9,170 nucleotides of DNA from Burkholderiaceae bacterium (GCA_030151165.1 JASLEM010000462.1:1-9170); one strand, 5' to 3'; shown: positions 1 to 6,669, numbered from the stretch's first letter. Translations and numbers: made by a program. The notes: generated from the letters alone by a model not told the origin.

Positions 1-928
1 GCACGACCCGTACGGCGGCGAGATCGTCGACGGGCAGTTGTACGGGCGCGCGTCGGCCGTGAGCAAGAGCGACTTCGCGACCTACACCTTCGCCACGCGC
101 GCGCTCGAGACGTTGCGCGGACGGCTGCGCGGCGGCGTCGAGCTGTACTTCACGTACGACGAGGAGTTCGGCGGCACGCTGGGCCCGGGCTGGCTGCTGG
201 CGCAGGGCCTCGCGCGCTGCGACCTGCTGATGGCCGCCGGCTTCAGCTACCAGGTCGTGACCGCGCACAGCGGCTGCCTGCAGATGGAAGCGACGGTGCA
301 CGGCCGCATGGGCCACGCCGCGGTGCCGGACACCGCGATCGACGCGCTGCAGGGCGCGGTCGCCGTGCTGAACGCGCTGTATGCGCGCAACGCGGCGTAC
401 ACGCAGGTGCGCTCGGGCGTGGCGGGCATCGTGCATCCGTACATCAACGTCGGCCGCATCGAGGGCGGCACCAACACCAACGTCGTGCCGGGCACCGTGG
501 TGCTCAAGCTCGACCGGCGCATGATCCCCGAGGAAGACCCGGCGGCCGTCGAGCGCGAGATCCGCGACACCATCGCCGCCGCGGCCGCGAGCTACCCGGG
601 CGTCAGCGTCGACCTGCGCCGCCTGCTGCTCGCGCATCCGCTCAAGCCGCTGGCCGGCAACGCGGTGCTGGTCGAGCCGCTGGTGCGGCACGGCACGGCG
701 CTGTTCGGCGAACCGATCCCGGTCTGCGGCACGCCGCTCTACACCGACGCGCGCCTCTTCAGCGAGCGCGGCATCCCGGCCGTGATCTACGGCGCGGGGC
801 CGCGCACGGTGCTGGAGTCCAACGCGAAGCGGGCCGACGAGCACCTCGACCTCGAGGACCTGCGCCGCGCCACGAAGGTCGTCGCGCGCACCTTGTTCGA
901 CCTGCTGGCCGTCGACCGCGCGGCCTGA
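1..928 (+). CDS. M20-family metallopeptidase/amidohydrolase, 3' part (5' end outside window)
   Basis: The reading frame is open from base 2 and ends at TGA 926-928, so the N-terminal part lies upstream; the first in-frame TTG/ATG codons inside are not true starts. About 308 residues are visible. Family marks are a GR-x(4)-SKSDFATY segment where M20 enzymes have GRGxxDxKG, a DEEFGG motif (Glu codons 161-166, general base plus metal ligand in M20), a GHAAVPD segment (His codon 314-316, dimerisation-domain histidine), a GGTNTNVVPG loop, and a C-terminal ADEHLDLEDL (His codon 842-844, final metal ligand). M20 proteins hydrolyse peptide or N-acyl bonds using two zinc ions in the cytoplasm. Here the bridging Asp (GRGxxD) and the Glu/Asp of the usual EP motif are not at their expected places; AGFSYQVVTAHSG sits there instead. 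The substrate cannot be told. Family assignment is firm; catalytic competence is uncertain. Confidence 0.88.
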   Translation, partial: HDPYGGEIVDGQLYGRASAVSKSDFATYTFATRALETLRGRLRGGVELYFTYDEEFGGTLGPGWLLAQGLARCDLLMAAGFSYQVVTAHSGCLQMEATVHGRMGHAAVPDTAIDALQGAVAVLNALYARNAAYTQVRSGVAGIVHPYINVGRIEGGTNTNVVPGTVVLKLDRRMIPEEDPAAVEREIRDTIAAAAASYPGVSVDLRRLLLAHPLKPLAGNAVLVEPLVRHGTALFGEPIPVCGTPLYTDARLFSERGIPAVIYGAGPRTVLESNAKRADEHLDLEDLRRATKVVARTLFDLLAVDRAA

Positions 929-951
929 CGGTCGAGCGGTCGCCGACATGG

Positions 952-966
952 CCGCCGTCACGGCGG
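952..966. other. Short GC hairpin after the M20 gene
   Basis: CCGCCG and CGGCGG form a perfect 6-bp stem with a 3-nt loop, 23 nt after the M20 stop codon. No T-run follows, so it is at best a weak or Rho-assisted end signal for the M20 transcript. Confidence 0.3.
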
Positions 967-970
967 GCAC

Positions 971-1008
971 CGCTTGAGGTAAAAAGGACGCTCTCAACGT
1001 TTCAAGCG
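971..1008. promoter_or_regulatory. 7-bp inverted repeat in the leader of the DUF72 gene
   Basis: CGCTTGA (971-977) and TCAAGCG (1002-1008) are exact inverted copies flanking a 24-nt stretch that includes the A-run at 981-985, the most A/T-rich patch in this spacer. The right arm ends one base before the AGGAG ribosome binding site (1010-1014). It could be a regulator site or a leader hairpin; TTGAGG at 974-979 is a possible -35 but has no convincing -10 partner. Confidence 0.3.
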
Positions 1009-1022
1009 CAGGAGCCAGGGCC

Positions 1023-1826
1023 ATGAGTCGAATCCGTGTGGGCATCGGGGGCTGGACGTTCGAGCCGTGGCGCGAGACGTTCTACCCGGACAAGCTCCCC
1101 GCGAAGCGCGAGCTCGAGTACGCGAGCCGGCAGGTGACGGCGATCGAGGTCAACGGCACGTACTACAGCACGATGAAGCCGTCGGCGTTCGAGCGCTGGC
1201 GCGACGAGACGCCGGACGACTTCGTCTTCGCGCTGAAGGCCAACCGCTTCGCGACCAACCGGCGCGTGCTCGCCGAGGCGGGCGAGTCGATCGGGCGCTT
1301 CATCGACAGCGGTCTCGCGCGCCTCGACCACAAGCTCGGGCCCGTGCTGTGGCAGTTCGCGCCGACGAAGAAGTTCGACGCGGAAGACTTCGAGGCCTTC
1401 CTCCGGCTGCTGCCGCCCGACGTCGAAGGCCGTCCGCTGCGCCACGTGCTGGACGTCCGCAACGACAGCTTCATGGTGCCGGGCTTCCTCGACCTCGCGC
1501 GCAAATACAAGGCCGCGGTGGTGATCACCGACTCGCCCGACTACCCGTCGTTCGCGAACCTCACCGCCGACTTCGTCTACCTGCGCCTGATGCGCGCCGA
1601 ATCGCACAACCCCACGGGGTATGCGCCCGACGTGCTCGCCGCCTACACCGCCTGCGCGCAGGCCTGGGCCGCGGGCGGCGAACCGGCGGGCCTGCCGCTG
1701 GTGCCCGGCGACACGGGCGCGCCGGCGGCGGCGTCGCGCGACGTGTTCATGTTCATGATCAACGGCGCGAAGGAGCGCGCGCCGGCGGCCGCGATGGACG
1801 TGCTGAAACGCCTCGCGGCCGGCTGA
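1023..1826 (+). CDS. DUF72 (YecE-like) TIM-barrel protein
   Basis: The 267-residue protein has clear DUF72 signatures: GIGGWTFEPWRETFYPDKLP near residues 7-26, IEVNGTYYSTMKPSAFERW at about 41-59, FALKANRFATNRR at about 69-81, the LWQFAPTKKFD segment, a DVRNDSF segment and a C-terminal FMFMINGAKERAPAAAM. Length is normal for the family. The start is set by AGGAG at 1010-1014, 8 nt before the ATG. DUF72 proteins adopt a TIM barrel and have no well-established reaction; the conserved aromatic and acidic residues suggest a phosphate- or sugar-type ligand, but that is inference. There is no signal peptide, so it is probably cytoplasmic. It is probably transcribed from its own promoter in the 94-nt gap after the M20 gene. 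It ends directly against the stop codon of the convergent gene. A GC-rich overlapping frame on the opposite strand is a shadow. Confidence 0.93.
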   Translation: MSRIRVGIGGWTFEPWRETFYPDKLPAKRELEYASRQVTAIEVNGTYYSTMKPSAFERWRDETPDDFVFALKANRFATNRRVLAEAGESIGRFIDSGLARLDHKLGPVLWQFAPTKKFDAEDFEAFLRLLPPDVEGRPLRHVLDVRNDSFMVPGFLDLARKYKAAVVITDSPDYPSFANLTADFVYLRLMRAESHNPTGYAPDVLAAYTACAQAWAAGGEPAGLPLVPGDTGAPAAASRDVFMFMINGAKERAPAAAMDVLKRLAAG

Positions 1827-2294
1827 TCACAGGCCGAGGTCGCTCAGGCCGGGATGGTCGTCCGGCCGGCGGCCGAGCGGCCAGAAGAACTTGCGGTCGC
1901 CTTCCGCGATCGGCATGTCGTTGATGCTGGCGAAGCGCCGCATCATGAAGCCGTGCTCGTTGAACTCCCAGTTCTCATTGCCGTAGCTGCGGAACCAGTG
2001 GCCGGAGTCGTCGTGCCACTCGTAGGCGAAGCGCACCGCGATGCGGTTGCCGTCGTGGGCCCACAGCTCCTTGATGAGGCGGTAGTCCAGCTCGCGCGCC
2101 CACTTGCGCTCCAGCAGCTCGCGCACGGCCGCGCGGCCGACCGGGAACTCGACGCGGTTGCGCCAGCGCGTGTCTTCGGTGTAGACCAGCGACACGCGCG
2201 CCGGATCGCGCGAGTTCCAGGCGTCCTCCGCGCCGCGCACCTTCTGCCGGGCGGTCTCGAGGGTGAAGGGCGGCAGCGGCGGCTTGGTGTCCAT
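1827..2294 (-). CDS. DUF1348 / NTF2-like (SnoaL-fold) protein
   Basis: The 155-residue protein matches the DUF1348 branch of the NTF2-like superfamily: an N-terminal helix with [21 protein letters not shown], then [14 protein letters not shown], a central [20 protein letters not shown], and [23 protein letters not shown] followed by [13 protein letters not shown]. The length matches small single-domain members, which form a cone-shaped pocket and often act on or bind small organic molecules; no substrate is established for this family. The ATG at 2294 follows a weak AAAGAGA ribosome site. It is divergent from a TetR gene and shares two TetR-type operators with it, so it is very likely the regulator's target; TetR/DUF1348 pairs of this kind suggest a role in handling the regulator's inducer. 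Its stop codon touches the DUF72 stop with no spacing. Family call is good; function is unknown. Confidence 0.9.
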   Translation of the reverse strand: MDTKPPLPPFTLETARQKVRGAEDAWNSRDPARVSLVYTEDTRWRNRVEFPVGRAAVRELLERKWARELDYRLIKELWAHDGNRIAVRFAYEWHDDSGHWFRSYGNENWEFNEHGFMMRRFASINDMPIAEGDRKFFWPLGRRPDDHPGLSDLGL

Positions 2295-2331
2295 GGTGTC
2301 TCTTTCTGGAAGGGTGGCGGAGGATGTGGTC

Positions 2332-2337
2332 GTTGTA
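2332..2337 (-). promoter_or_regulatory. Candidate -10 element for the DUF1348 gene
   Basis: Read on the minus strand this is TACAAC, immediately outside the left operator and overlapping its outer edge. It would place the transcript start near 2325, about 31 nt before the ATG at 2294. No good -35 is visible, as is common in such high-GC promoters. Confidence 0.45.
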
Positions 2338-2352
2338 GACAGATCCGTCTAC
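2335..2352. promoter_or_regulatory. TetR-type operator, copy 1
   Basis: GTAGACAGATCCGTCTAC is an inverted repeat with perfect 6-bp arms (GTAGAC/GTCTAC), 16 of 18 positions symmetric, centred at 2343.5. The TAGAC...GTCTA half-sites resemble operators described for TetR-family proteins such as NemR and LmrA/QdoR. It overlaps the -10 of the DUF1348 gene, so binding should block that promoter. Confidence 0.75.
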
Positions 2353-2374
2353 ATGGGTTGCGAGTCTAGGCCAG

Positions 2375-2392
2375 GTGAACAGGTCTGTCTAC
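2375..2392. promoter_or_regulatory. TetR-type operator, copy 2
   Basis: GTGAACAGGTCTGTCTAC matches copy 1 at 14 of 18 positions, including the complete GTCTAC right half; the left half is degenerate. Its centre is 40 bp from copy 1. It overlaps the -10 (2390-2395) of the TetR gene, consistent with autorepression. An in-frame GTG at 2375 falls inside it, which argues against that codon being the TetR start. Confidence 0.68.
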
Positions 2393-2395
2393 AAT
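2390..2395 (+). promoter_or_regulatory. Candidate -10 element of the TetR gene (leaderless)
   Basis: TACAAT differs from the TATAAT consensus at one base and mirrors the TACAAC of the divergent promoter. A start point 7 nt downstream would fall on 2402, the A of the TetR ATG, implying a leaderless mRNA. This fits the absence of any Shine-Dalgarno sequence before that ATG. Confidence 0.5.
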
Positions 2396-2401
2396 GTGGG
2401 C

Positions 2402-2998
2402 ATGCCCGCCACCGCCCCGCCTGTCCGTCGACGCCGATCCGCAGCGCCGACGTTGCCGCCGCCGCCGCGCGACCGCATCCTCCTCACGGCACACGATCTC
2501 TTCTACCGCGACGGCGTCCGCGCGACCGGCATCGACCGCGTGATCGCGGAGTCGGGCGTCGCCAAGGTCACGTTCTATCGCCAGTTCCCGAGCAAGGACG
2601 ACCTGATCCTGGCGTTCCTCGACTACCGTCACGATCGCTGGATGGCCTGGTTCACCGGCGCGCTCGCGCGCCACGGCGGCACGCTGGCGGCCGTGGTGCC
2701 GGCGCTGTCCGAGTGGCTCTCGAGCGACGAGTACCGCGGCTGCGCGTTCCTCAACAGCGTCGGCGAGCTGGGGCCGGTGCTGCCCGGCGTCGTCGACATC
2801 ACGCGGCGCCACAAGCAGGACATGACCGACGCCGTCGCAGCGCTGATGCGCGCGTCCGGCCGGCGCGACGAGGTGGCGCGCGCGGTGGCGCTCGCGATCG
2901 ACGGCGCGATCGTGCAGGCGCAGTTCCTCGAGACGCCCGCCGCGGCGCTCGACGCGCTCGCGACCGTGCTGAAGGCGTTGCGGCCGAACGCCGCCTGA
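2402..2998 (+). CDS. TetR/AcrR-family transcriptional regulator
   Basis: From ATG 2402 the protein has 198 residues, normal for TetR. After a basic, proline-rich N-terminal tail (residues 1-23), the DNA-binding domain runs about 24-70: RDRILLTAHDLFYRDG, then a helix-turn-helix in TGIDRVIAESGVAKVTFYRQF (about 42-62) and PSKDDLI. The remainder is the ligand/dimer domain, with an RGCAFLNSVGELG segment (Cys114 the only cysteine) typical of one TetR_C subgroup. I prefer ATG 2402 over the in-frame GTG at 2375 because the latter lies in the operator, upstream of the predicted transcript start. It probably represses itself and the divergent DUF1348 gene through the two operators between them. Inducer is unknown; Cys114 could make it electrophile-responsive as in NemR, but that is speculation. 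Confidence 0.92.
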   Translation: MPATAPPVRRRRSAAPTLPPPPRDRILLTAHDLFYRDGVRATGIDRVIAESGVAKVTFYRQFPSKDDLILAFLDYRHDRWMAWFTGALARHGGTLAAVVPALSEWLSSDEYRGCAFLNSVGELGPVLPGVVDITRRHKQDMTDAVAALMRASGRRDEVARAVALAIDGAIVQAQFLETPAAALDALATVLKALRPNAA

Positions 2999-3182
2999 CG
3001 CGCCGGCCGCGCGCATTGGCGCACGCGCGTGGGCTTTACGTCGGCGCGCGCCGGGTCGCCGCCGCGCGCTGAATTAACATGCGTCGCCCGCTGCCGGGCA
3101 GGTGTCGCGTCGCGGTCGACGTGCGCTCGCGGCGGACGGGCACCCCAGCCGCGGCACGGCCGCACGAACACGCAGGACACGA
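2999..3182 (+). other. Spacer between the TetR and DUF885 genes
   Basis: This 184-nt gap is very GC-rich apart from a short A/T patch, GAATTAACAT at 3071-3080, in which TAACAT (3075-3080) could be a -10 for the downstream gene; no matching -35 is evident. The DUF885 frame is open back to 3102, but that upstream part is arginine-rich, lacks a ribosome binding site and would mask the signal peptide, so I leave it untranslated. I see no terminator with a T-run. Confidence 0.35.
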
Positions 3183-4994
3183 ATGATTTCACGCAAGACC
3201 TCGGCCTTGGCCTTCTCGATCGCGCTGCTGGCCTCGGCCGCCGCGCTGGCGGCCACGCCCGCGCCGAACGCGGCGTCGACGCACGACCGCCTCACGGCGC
3301 TGTCGCAGGAGATGGTCCGCACGCAGGGCCACCTGCACCCGATGCAGGCGACGGCGCTCGGCCTGCCGGGCCTGGACGGCGACCTCGAGGTGCCCAGCGA
3401 GGCCGGTCGCGTCGCCTACATCGGCTGGCTCAAGGGCTGGACGAAGCAGCTCGAGGCCATCCAGCACGACGCCGGCCCGGGCATCTCGCTCGTCGACGGC
3501 GACGACGCGAAGCTGCTGCGGGCGCAGATCGGCGGCGAGCTCGACGACCTGCTCGTGACGCAGTCCGACCGCAAGGACTACGCCGGCCCCGCGCTGGCCG
3601 TGACGGGCGCGATCTTCTCGCAGTTCCTGCACCTGCCCGTGCCGGGCCGCGACGGCGCGACGCAGGCCGATCTCGACAAGGCCTGGGCCGACATCACGAG
3701 CCGGCTGTCCAAGGCGACGGCCTACATCGTCGCCGGCCAGAAGCTGGTCACGCACCCGGGGCACCTGCAGGCCGTCGCCGGCATCCAGCAGATCGCCGGC
3801 GCGCCGGACTTCCTCGGCGGCGCGCTGAGCGACGCCGCCAAGACGCAGCTCGCCGGCGACCCGGCGGCGTTCGAGCGCTTCGTCGCGGCCCGCGAAGCCG
3901 TGATCGCGACGCTCGCCGACACCGGCGCCTGGCTGAAGGCGCACGTCGACAAGCTGCCCGAGAACTTCGCGATGGGCAAGGTCGCCTACAACAAGATGCT
4001 GCACGACCAGATGCTGCTGCCGTACGACTCGGGCGACCTCGACCAGATGGCGCGCGACGAGCTCGCGCACGGCTGGGCGGAAGAGGCGTGGCTGAAGAAC
4101 CTGTCGGCGCAGCGCAAGCAGCCCTTCGGCGCCGAGAGCGGCGGCGGCATGGCGCCGGACGGCGAGGCGCTGGTCGGCTACTACCGCGAGCGCATCGCGC
4201 AGCTGCGGGCGTTCGTCGAGGCGCAGGACCTCGTCACGATCCCGTCGTGGCTCGGCTCGATGGAGGTCGTGGAGACGCCCAAGTTCCTGCAGCCCGTCTC
4301 GCCCGGCGCGTCGATGGACTCGCCGCGGCTGTTCGACAAGTCGTCGACCGGCTACTACTTCATCACGCCGCCGGCGTCGCTGAAGGAGGCCGCCGACCGC
4401 CTCGACATGAACGAGGACTTCGACCGCGACCGCATCCTGTCGACCGGCGCGCACGAGGCGATGCCGGGCCACTTCCTGCAGCTGTCGATCGCCCGCCGCC
4501 ACCCGGACTTCGTGCGCAAGACGCAGTTCTCCGGCGTGTTCGCCGAGGGCTGGGCGTTCTACGGCGAGGAGATGTTCGTGCGCCTCGGGCTGTACGGCGA
4601 CGACCTCGACGCGCGCCTGTTCACCGCGCGCTGGGAACGCGTGCGCGGCGCGCGCGTGGTCGTCGACGGCAAGATGGCCACCGGCGAATGGACGGTCGCG
4701 CAGGCCGCGAAGTACTTCGAGGAGCAGACCGGCTTCACGAAGAGCGCGTCCGAGGCCGCGGTGGCCGGCTACGCGCTGCGCCCGGGCTACGTGATCGCGT
4801 ACACGGTCGGCCGCCTGCAGCTCGAGACGCTGCTGGCCGACTACACGCGCCAGGCCGGCGACAAGGCCTCCCTGCACGACTTCCACGACCGCCTGCTGTC
4901 CTACGGCTGCGTGCCGTTCTCGATCGTCGGGCCGGAGCTGCTGGCCGATCTCGGCAAGCCGGCCGCGGACGTCCGCGCGGCCGCAAATTACTGA
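3183..4994 (+). CDS. Secreted DUF885 protein, probable metallopeptidase-like
   Basis: The 603-residue protein begins at ATG 3183 with AGGA (3174-3177) 5 nt upstream. The N-terminus is a classic signal peptide: MISRK, a hydrophobic run, then ALA with cleavage likely near residue 23, so it is periplasmic; no lipobox cysteine is present. The rest is a full-length DUF885 domain. Its hallmark motif is GAHEAMPGHFLQ, with His424, Glu425 and His430, followed by EGWAFYGEEM (Glu455, Glu462, Glu463) and a C-terminal ETLLADYTRQAGDKASLHDFHDRLLSYGCVP. The H-E-x4-H arrangement plus downstream glutamates resembles zinc peptidase sites; substrates of the family are not established, so peptidase activity is inference. 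It appears to be a single-gene unit: about 184 nt from the TetR stop, convergent with the next gene 27 nt away. A long opposite-strand frame over it is a shadow. Confidence 0.92.
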   Translation: MISRKTSALAFSIALLASAAALAATPAPNAASTHDRLTALSQEMVRTQGHLHPMQATALGLPGLDGDLEVPSEAGRVAYIGWLKGWTKQLEAIQHDAGPGISLVDGDDAKLLRAQIGGELDDLLVTQSDRKDYAGPALAVTGAIFSQFLHLPVPGRDGATQADLDKAWADITSRLSKATAYIVAGQKLVTHPGHLQAVAGIQQIAGAPDFLGGALSDAAKTQLAGDPAAFERFVAAREAVIATLADTGAWLKAHVDKLPENFAMGKVAYNKMLHDQMLLPYDSGDLDQMARDELAHGWAEEAWLKNLSAQRKQPFGAESGGGMAPDGEALVGYYRERIAQLRAFVEAQDLVTIPSWLGSMEVVETPKFLQPVSPGASMDSPRLFDKSSTGYYFITPPASLKEAADRLDMNEDFDRDRILSTGAHEAMPGHFLQLSIARRHPDFVRKTQFSGVFAEGWAFYGEEMFVRLGLYGDDLDARLFTARWERVRGARVVVDGKMATGEWTVAQAAKYFEEQTGFTKSASEAAVAGYALRPGYVIAYTVGRLQLETLLADYTRQAGDKASLHDFHDRLLSYGCVPFSIVGPELLADLGKPAADVRAAANY

Positions 4995-5021
4995 TCGACG
5001 ACGGCGGTCGCGCCGCGGCCG

Positions 5022-5228
5022 CTAGGAGTCGATCCCGTCGATCGCCCGGTTCACGTCGAGCCGGACGACCGATTCGGCGGTCATGCCGAGCCCGGTCTCG
5101 GCGTGTTCGGCGGGCAGCTCGATGCCGCCGCCGCTCAGGCTCCAGCCCTTGCTGCCGCACTTGACGCGCGCTTCCCACGTCACGTCGCGGCCGGCGACGA
5201 CGTAGGTGGCCGCATAGTCGTAGACCAT
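5022..5228 (-). CDS. Small hypothetical protein (68 aa)
   Basis: I do not recognise this protein. From ATG 5228 it starts MVYDYAATYVVAGRDVTWEA, continues with a glycine-rich turn (WSLSGGGIELP) and ends in a helix-like TAESVVRLDVNRAIDGIDS. Codons have strong G/C third-position bias throughout, supporting real coding. It looks like a small beta-rich cytoplasmic protein with one cysteine and no signal peptide or membrane segment. The start is uncertain: an in-frame ATG at 5273 adds 15 residues with equally good codon bias, while the frame above it (back to TTG 5360) loses the bias. Neither ATG has a good ribosome binding site. It lies downstream of the cystathionine gamma-synthase/lyase gene in the same direction, 175 nt after its stop and beyond a terminator-like hairpin, so co-transcription is doubtful. 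It converges on the DUF885 gene. Confidence 0.6.
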   Translation of the reverse strand: MVYDYAATYVVAGRDVTWEARVKCGSKGWSLSGGGIELPAEHAETGLGMTAESVVRLDVNRAIDGIDS

Positions 5229-5368
5229 GTTCGTCTGGCGGTGTCGGTGGGCGCCGGTGAAGCGATGGGGCATGCGGGGCTCGCCGTCGCGGGGCTGGAG
5301 GCGCGGCGCATCTGCCGCAGCCACGACTGTACCGCCGACCCGGCGCGGCGCAAACGGCAAGCAGGGGA

Positions 5369-5396
5369 TGGCGGCCGGCGTTCGAGCCAGCCGCCA
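5369..5396 (-). terminator. Terminator-like hairpin after the cystathionine gamma-synthase/lyase gene
   Basis: Seven nucleotides after the stop codon at 5404, the minus-strand transcript can fold as TGGCGGC-t-GGC / GCC-g-GCCGCCA: 10 base pairs with one mismatch and a 6-nt loop. The position is right for a transcription end, but no U-run follows (CATCCCCTGCTTG comes next), so it is an imperfect intrinsic terminator or an mRNA-stabilising hairpin. Confidence 0.45.
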
Positions 5397-5403
5397 GGGC
5401 GTG

Positions 5404-6597
5404 TCAGATCCGCGCGAACCCGTTCTCGAGGTCGGCCTTGAGGTCGTCGAGGTTCTCGATGCCCACCGACAGCCGGATCAGCGTGTCGCCGATGCCCAGC
5501 TTCGCGCGCTGCTCCGCCGGGATCGATGCGTGCGTCATGATCGCCGGGTGCTCGATCAGGCTCTCGACGCCGCCCAGGCTCTCGGCGAGCGCGAAGAGAT
5601 GCACCGCCTCGAGGAAGCGGCGCGAGCCGGCGAGGTCGCTCTTCAGGTCGACCGAGATCATCCCGCCGCCGCCGCGCATCTGGCGCTTCGCGAGCGCGTG
5701 CTGCGGGTGGCTTTCGAGCCCGGGGTAGTGCACACGCGCGACCTTCGGGTGCGCCTCGAGCCACTGCGCGAGCGCCAGCGCGCTCTGGTTGTGGCGCTCC
5801 ATGCGGATCGCGAGCGTCTTCACGCCGCGCAGCGCGAGGAAGGAGTCGAACGGGCCGGCGATCGAGCCGACGGCGTTGTGCAGGAACGCGAGCTGCTCGG
5901 CGAGGTCCGCGTGGCGCGGCTCGCGGCCGACCACCACGATGCCGCCGACGACGTCCGAATGCCCGTTGAGGTATTTGGTCGTCGAGTGGGCGACGATGTC
6001 GAAGCCGACCGCCAGCGGGTTCTGGCCCCAGGGGCTCGCGAAGGTGTTGTCGGCCACGGCGATCAGGTTGGCCTCGCGCGCGATCTTCGCGACGGCCTCC
6101 AGGTCGATCAGCTTGAGCAGCGGGTTGGACGGCGTCTCGACCCACAGCATTTTCGTGTTCGGCCGCAGCGCGGCGCGGATGGCCTGCGGGTCGGTCATGT
6201 CGATGAAGCTGATCTCGTGGCCGGCGCTGCGCTTGCGGACGCGCTCGAACAGGCGGAACGAGCCGCCGTACAGGTCGTCGCTGGCGATGATGTGCGAGCC
6301 GGCGTCGAGCAGCTCGAGCACCGTCGACATGCCGGCCAGGCCCGACGCGAACGCGTAGCCGCGCTGGCCGCCCTCGAGGTCGGCGACGCAGCGCTCGAGC
6401 GCCTCGCGCGTCGGGTTCTGGCTGCGCGAGTACTCGTAGCCCTTGTGCACGCCCGGGCTCGACTGCACGTAGGTCGAGGTCTGGAAGATCGGCGGCATGA
6501 TCGCGCCGGTCGACGGGTCGGGGAACTGGCCGGCGTGGATCACGCGGGTCTCGAAGCCGGCCTGCTTGCGGGCCTTGTCGGTCTGGTCGTTGCTCAT
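5404..6597 (-). CDS. Cystathionine gamma-synthase / gamma-lyase family PLP enzyme
   Basis: The 397-residue cytoplasmic enzyme is full length for the Cys/Met-metabolism PLP family. Visible active-site residues are Tyr56 and Arg58 (GYEYSRSQNPTR, phosphate contacts from the neighbouring subunit), Tyr110 (DDLYGG, stacks on PLP), Asp183 (VADNTF), Lys208 (STTKYLNGHSD, PLP Schiff base), Glu339 (LAESLGGVESL) and Arg375 (LIRLSVGIE, substrate carboxylate). Start ATG 6597 has AAGGAA 4 nt upstream. Family members make cystathionine from O-acyl-homoserine and cysteine (MetB) or cleave cystathionine to cysteine, 2-oxobutyrate and ammonia (CGL); these residues do not separate the two. The cystathionine beta-synthase gene 164 nt upstream on the same strand favours the gamma-lyase role, in reverse transsulfuration; some enzymes do both. 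Annotation pipelines would probably call it metB, but I leave the symbol blank because the direction is undecided. Confidence 0.93.
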   Translation of the reverse strand: MSNDQTDKARKQAGFETRVIHAGQFPDPSTGAIMPPIFQTSTYVQSSPGVHKGYEYSRSQNPTREALERCVADLEGGQRGYAFASGLAGMSTVLELLDAGSHIIASDDLYGGSFRLFERVRKRSAGHEISFIDMTDPQAIRAALRPNTKMLWVETPSNPLLKLIDLEAVAKIAREANLIAVADNTFASPWGQNPLAVGFDIVAHSTTKYLNGHSDVVGGIVVVGREPRHADLAEQLAFLHNAVGSIAGPFDSFLALRGVKTLAIRMERHNQSALALAQWLEAHPKVARVHYPGLESHPQHALAKRQMRGGGGMISVDLKSDLAGSRRFLEAVHLFALAESLGGVESLIEHPAIMTHASIPAEQRAKLGIGDTLIRLSVGIENLDDLKADLENGFARI

Positions 6598-6631
6598 TCG
6601 TTTCCTTGTCGATATTGTGTGACGCGTCGCT

Positions 6632-6669
6632 GGCCGGCGAGCGCTCGGCCGCTCCGGAGCGAGCCGGCC
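6632..6669. repeat. GC-rich hairpin in the spacer upstream of the gamma-synthase/lyase gene
   Basis: GGCCGGC (6632-6638) pairs exactly with GCCGGCC (6663-6669); inside, CGCTC (6642-6646) pairs with GAGCG (6657-6661), giving 12 base pairs with a small internal loop and a 10-nt apical loop. It sits 35 nt before the start codon at 6597. No T-run follows on the minus strand, so it could be a partial terminator, an attenuating leader structure or part of a dispersed repeat. Confidence 0.5.

Noticed and set aside
3189..4886. A 565-codon open frame on the minus strand across the DUF885 gene
   Set aside because: It is arginine-, valine- and histidine-rich low-complexity translation of the opposite strand of a high-GC gene, with no recognisable domain, while the plus-strand protein has a signal peptide and family motifs. 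Third-position bias favours the plus strand.
3029..5164. A 711-codon plus-strand frame overlapping the DUF885 gene in another phase
   Set aside because: Its translation is almost entirely Arg/Gly/Ala/Pro, typical of a shifted frame in GC-rich DNA, and it runs across the stop of the real gene into the convergent gene.
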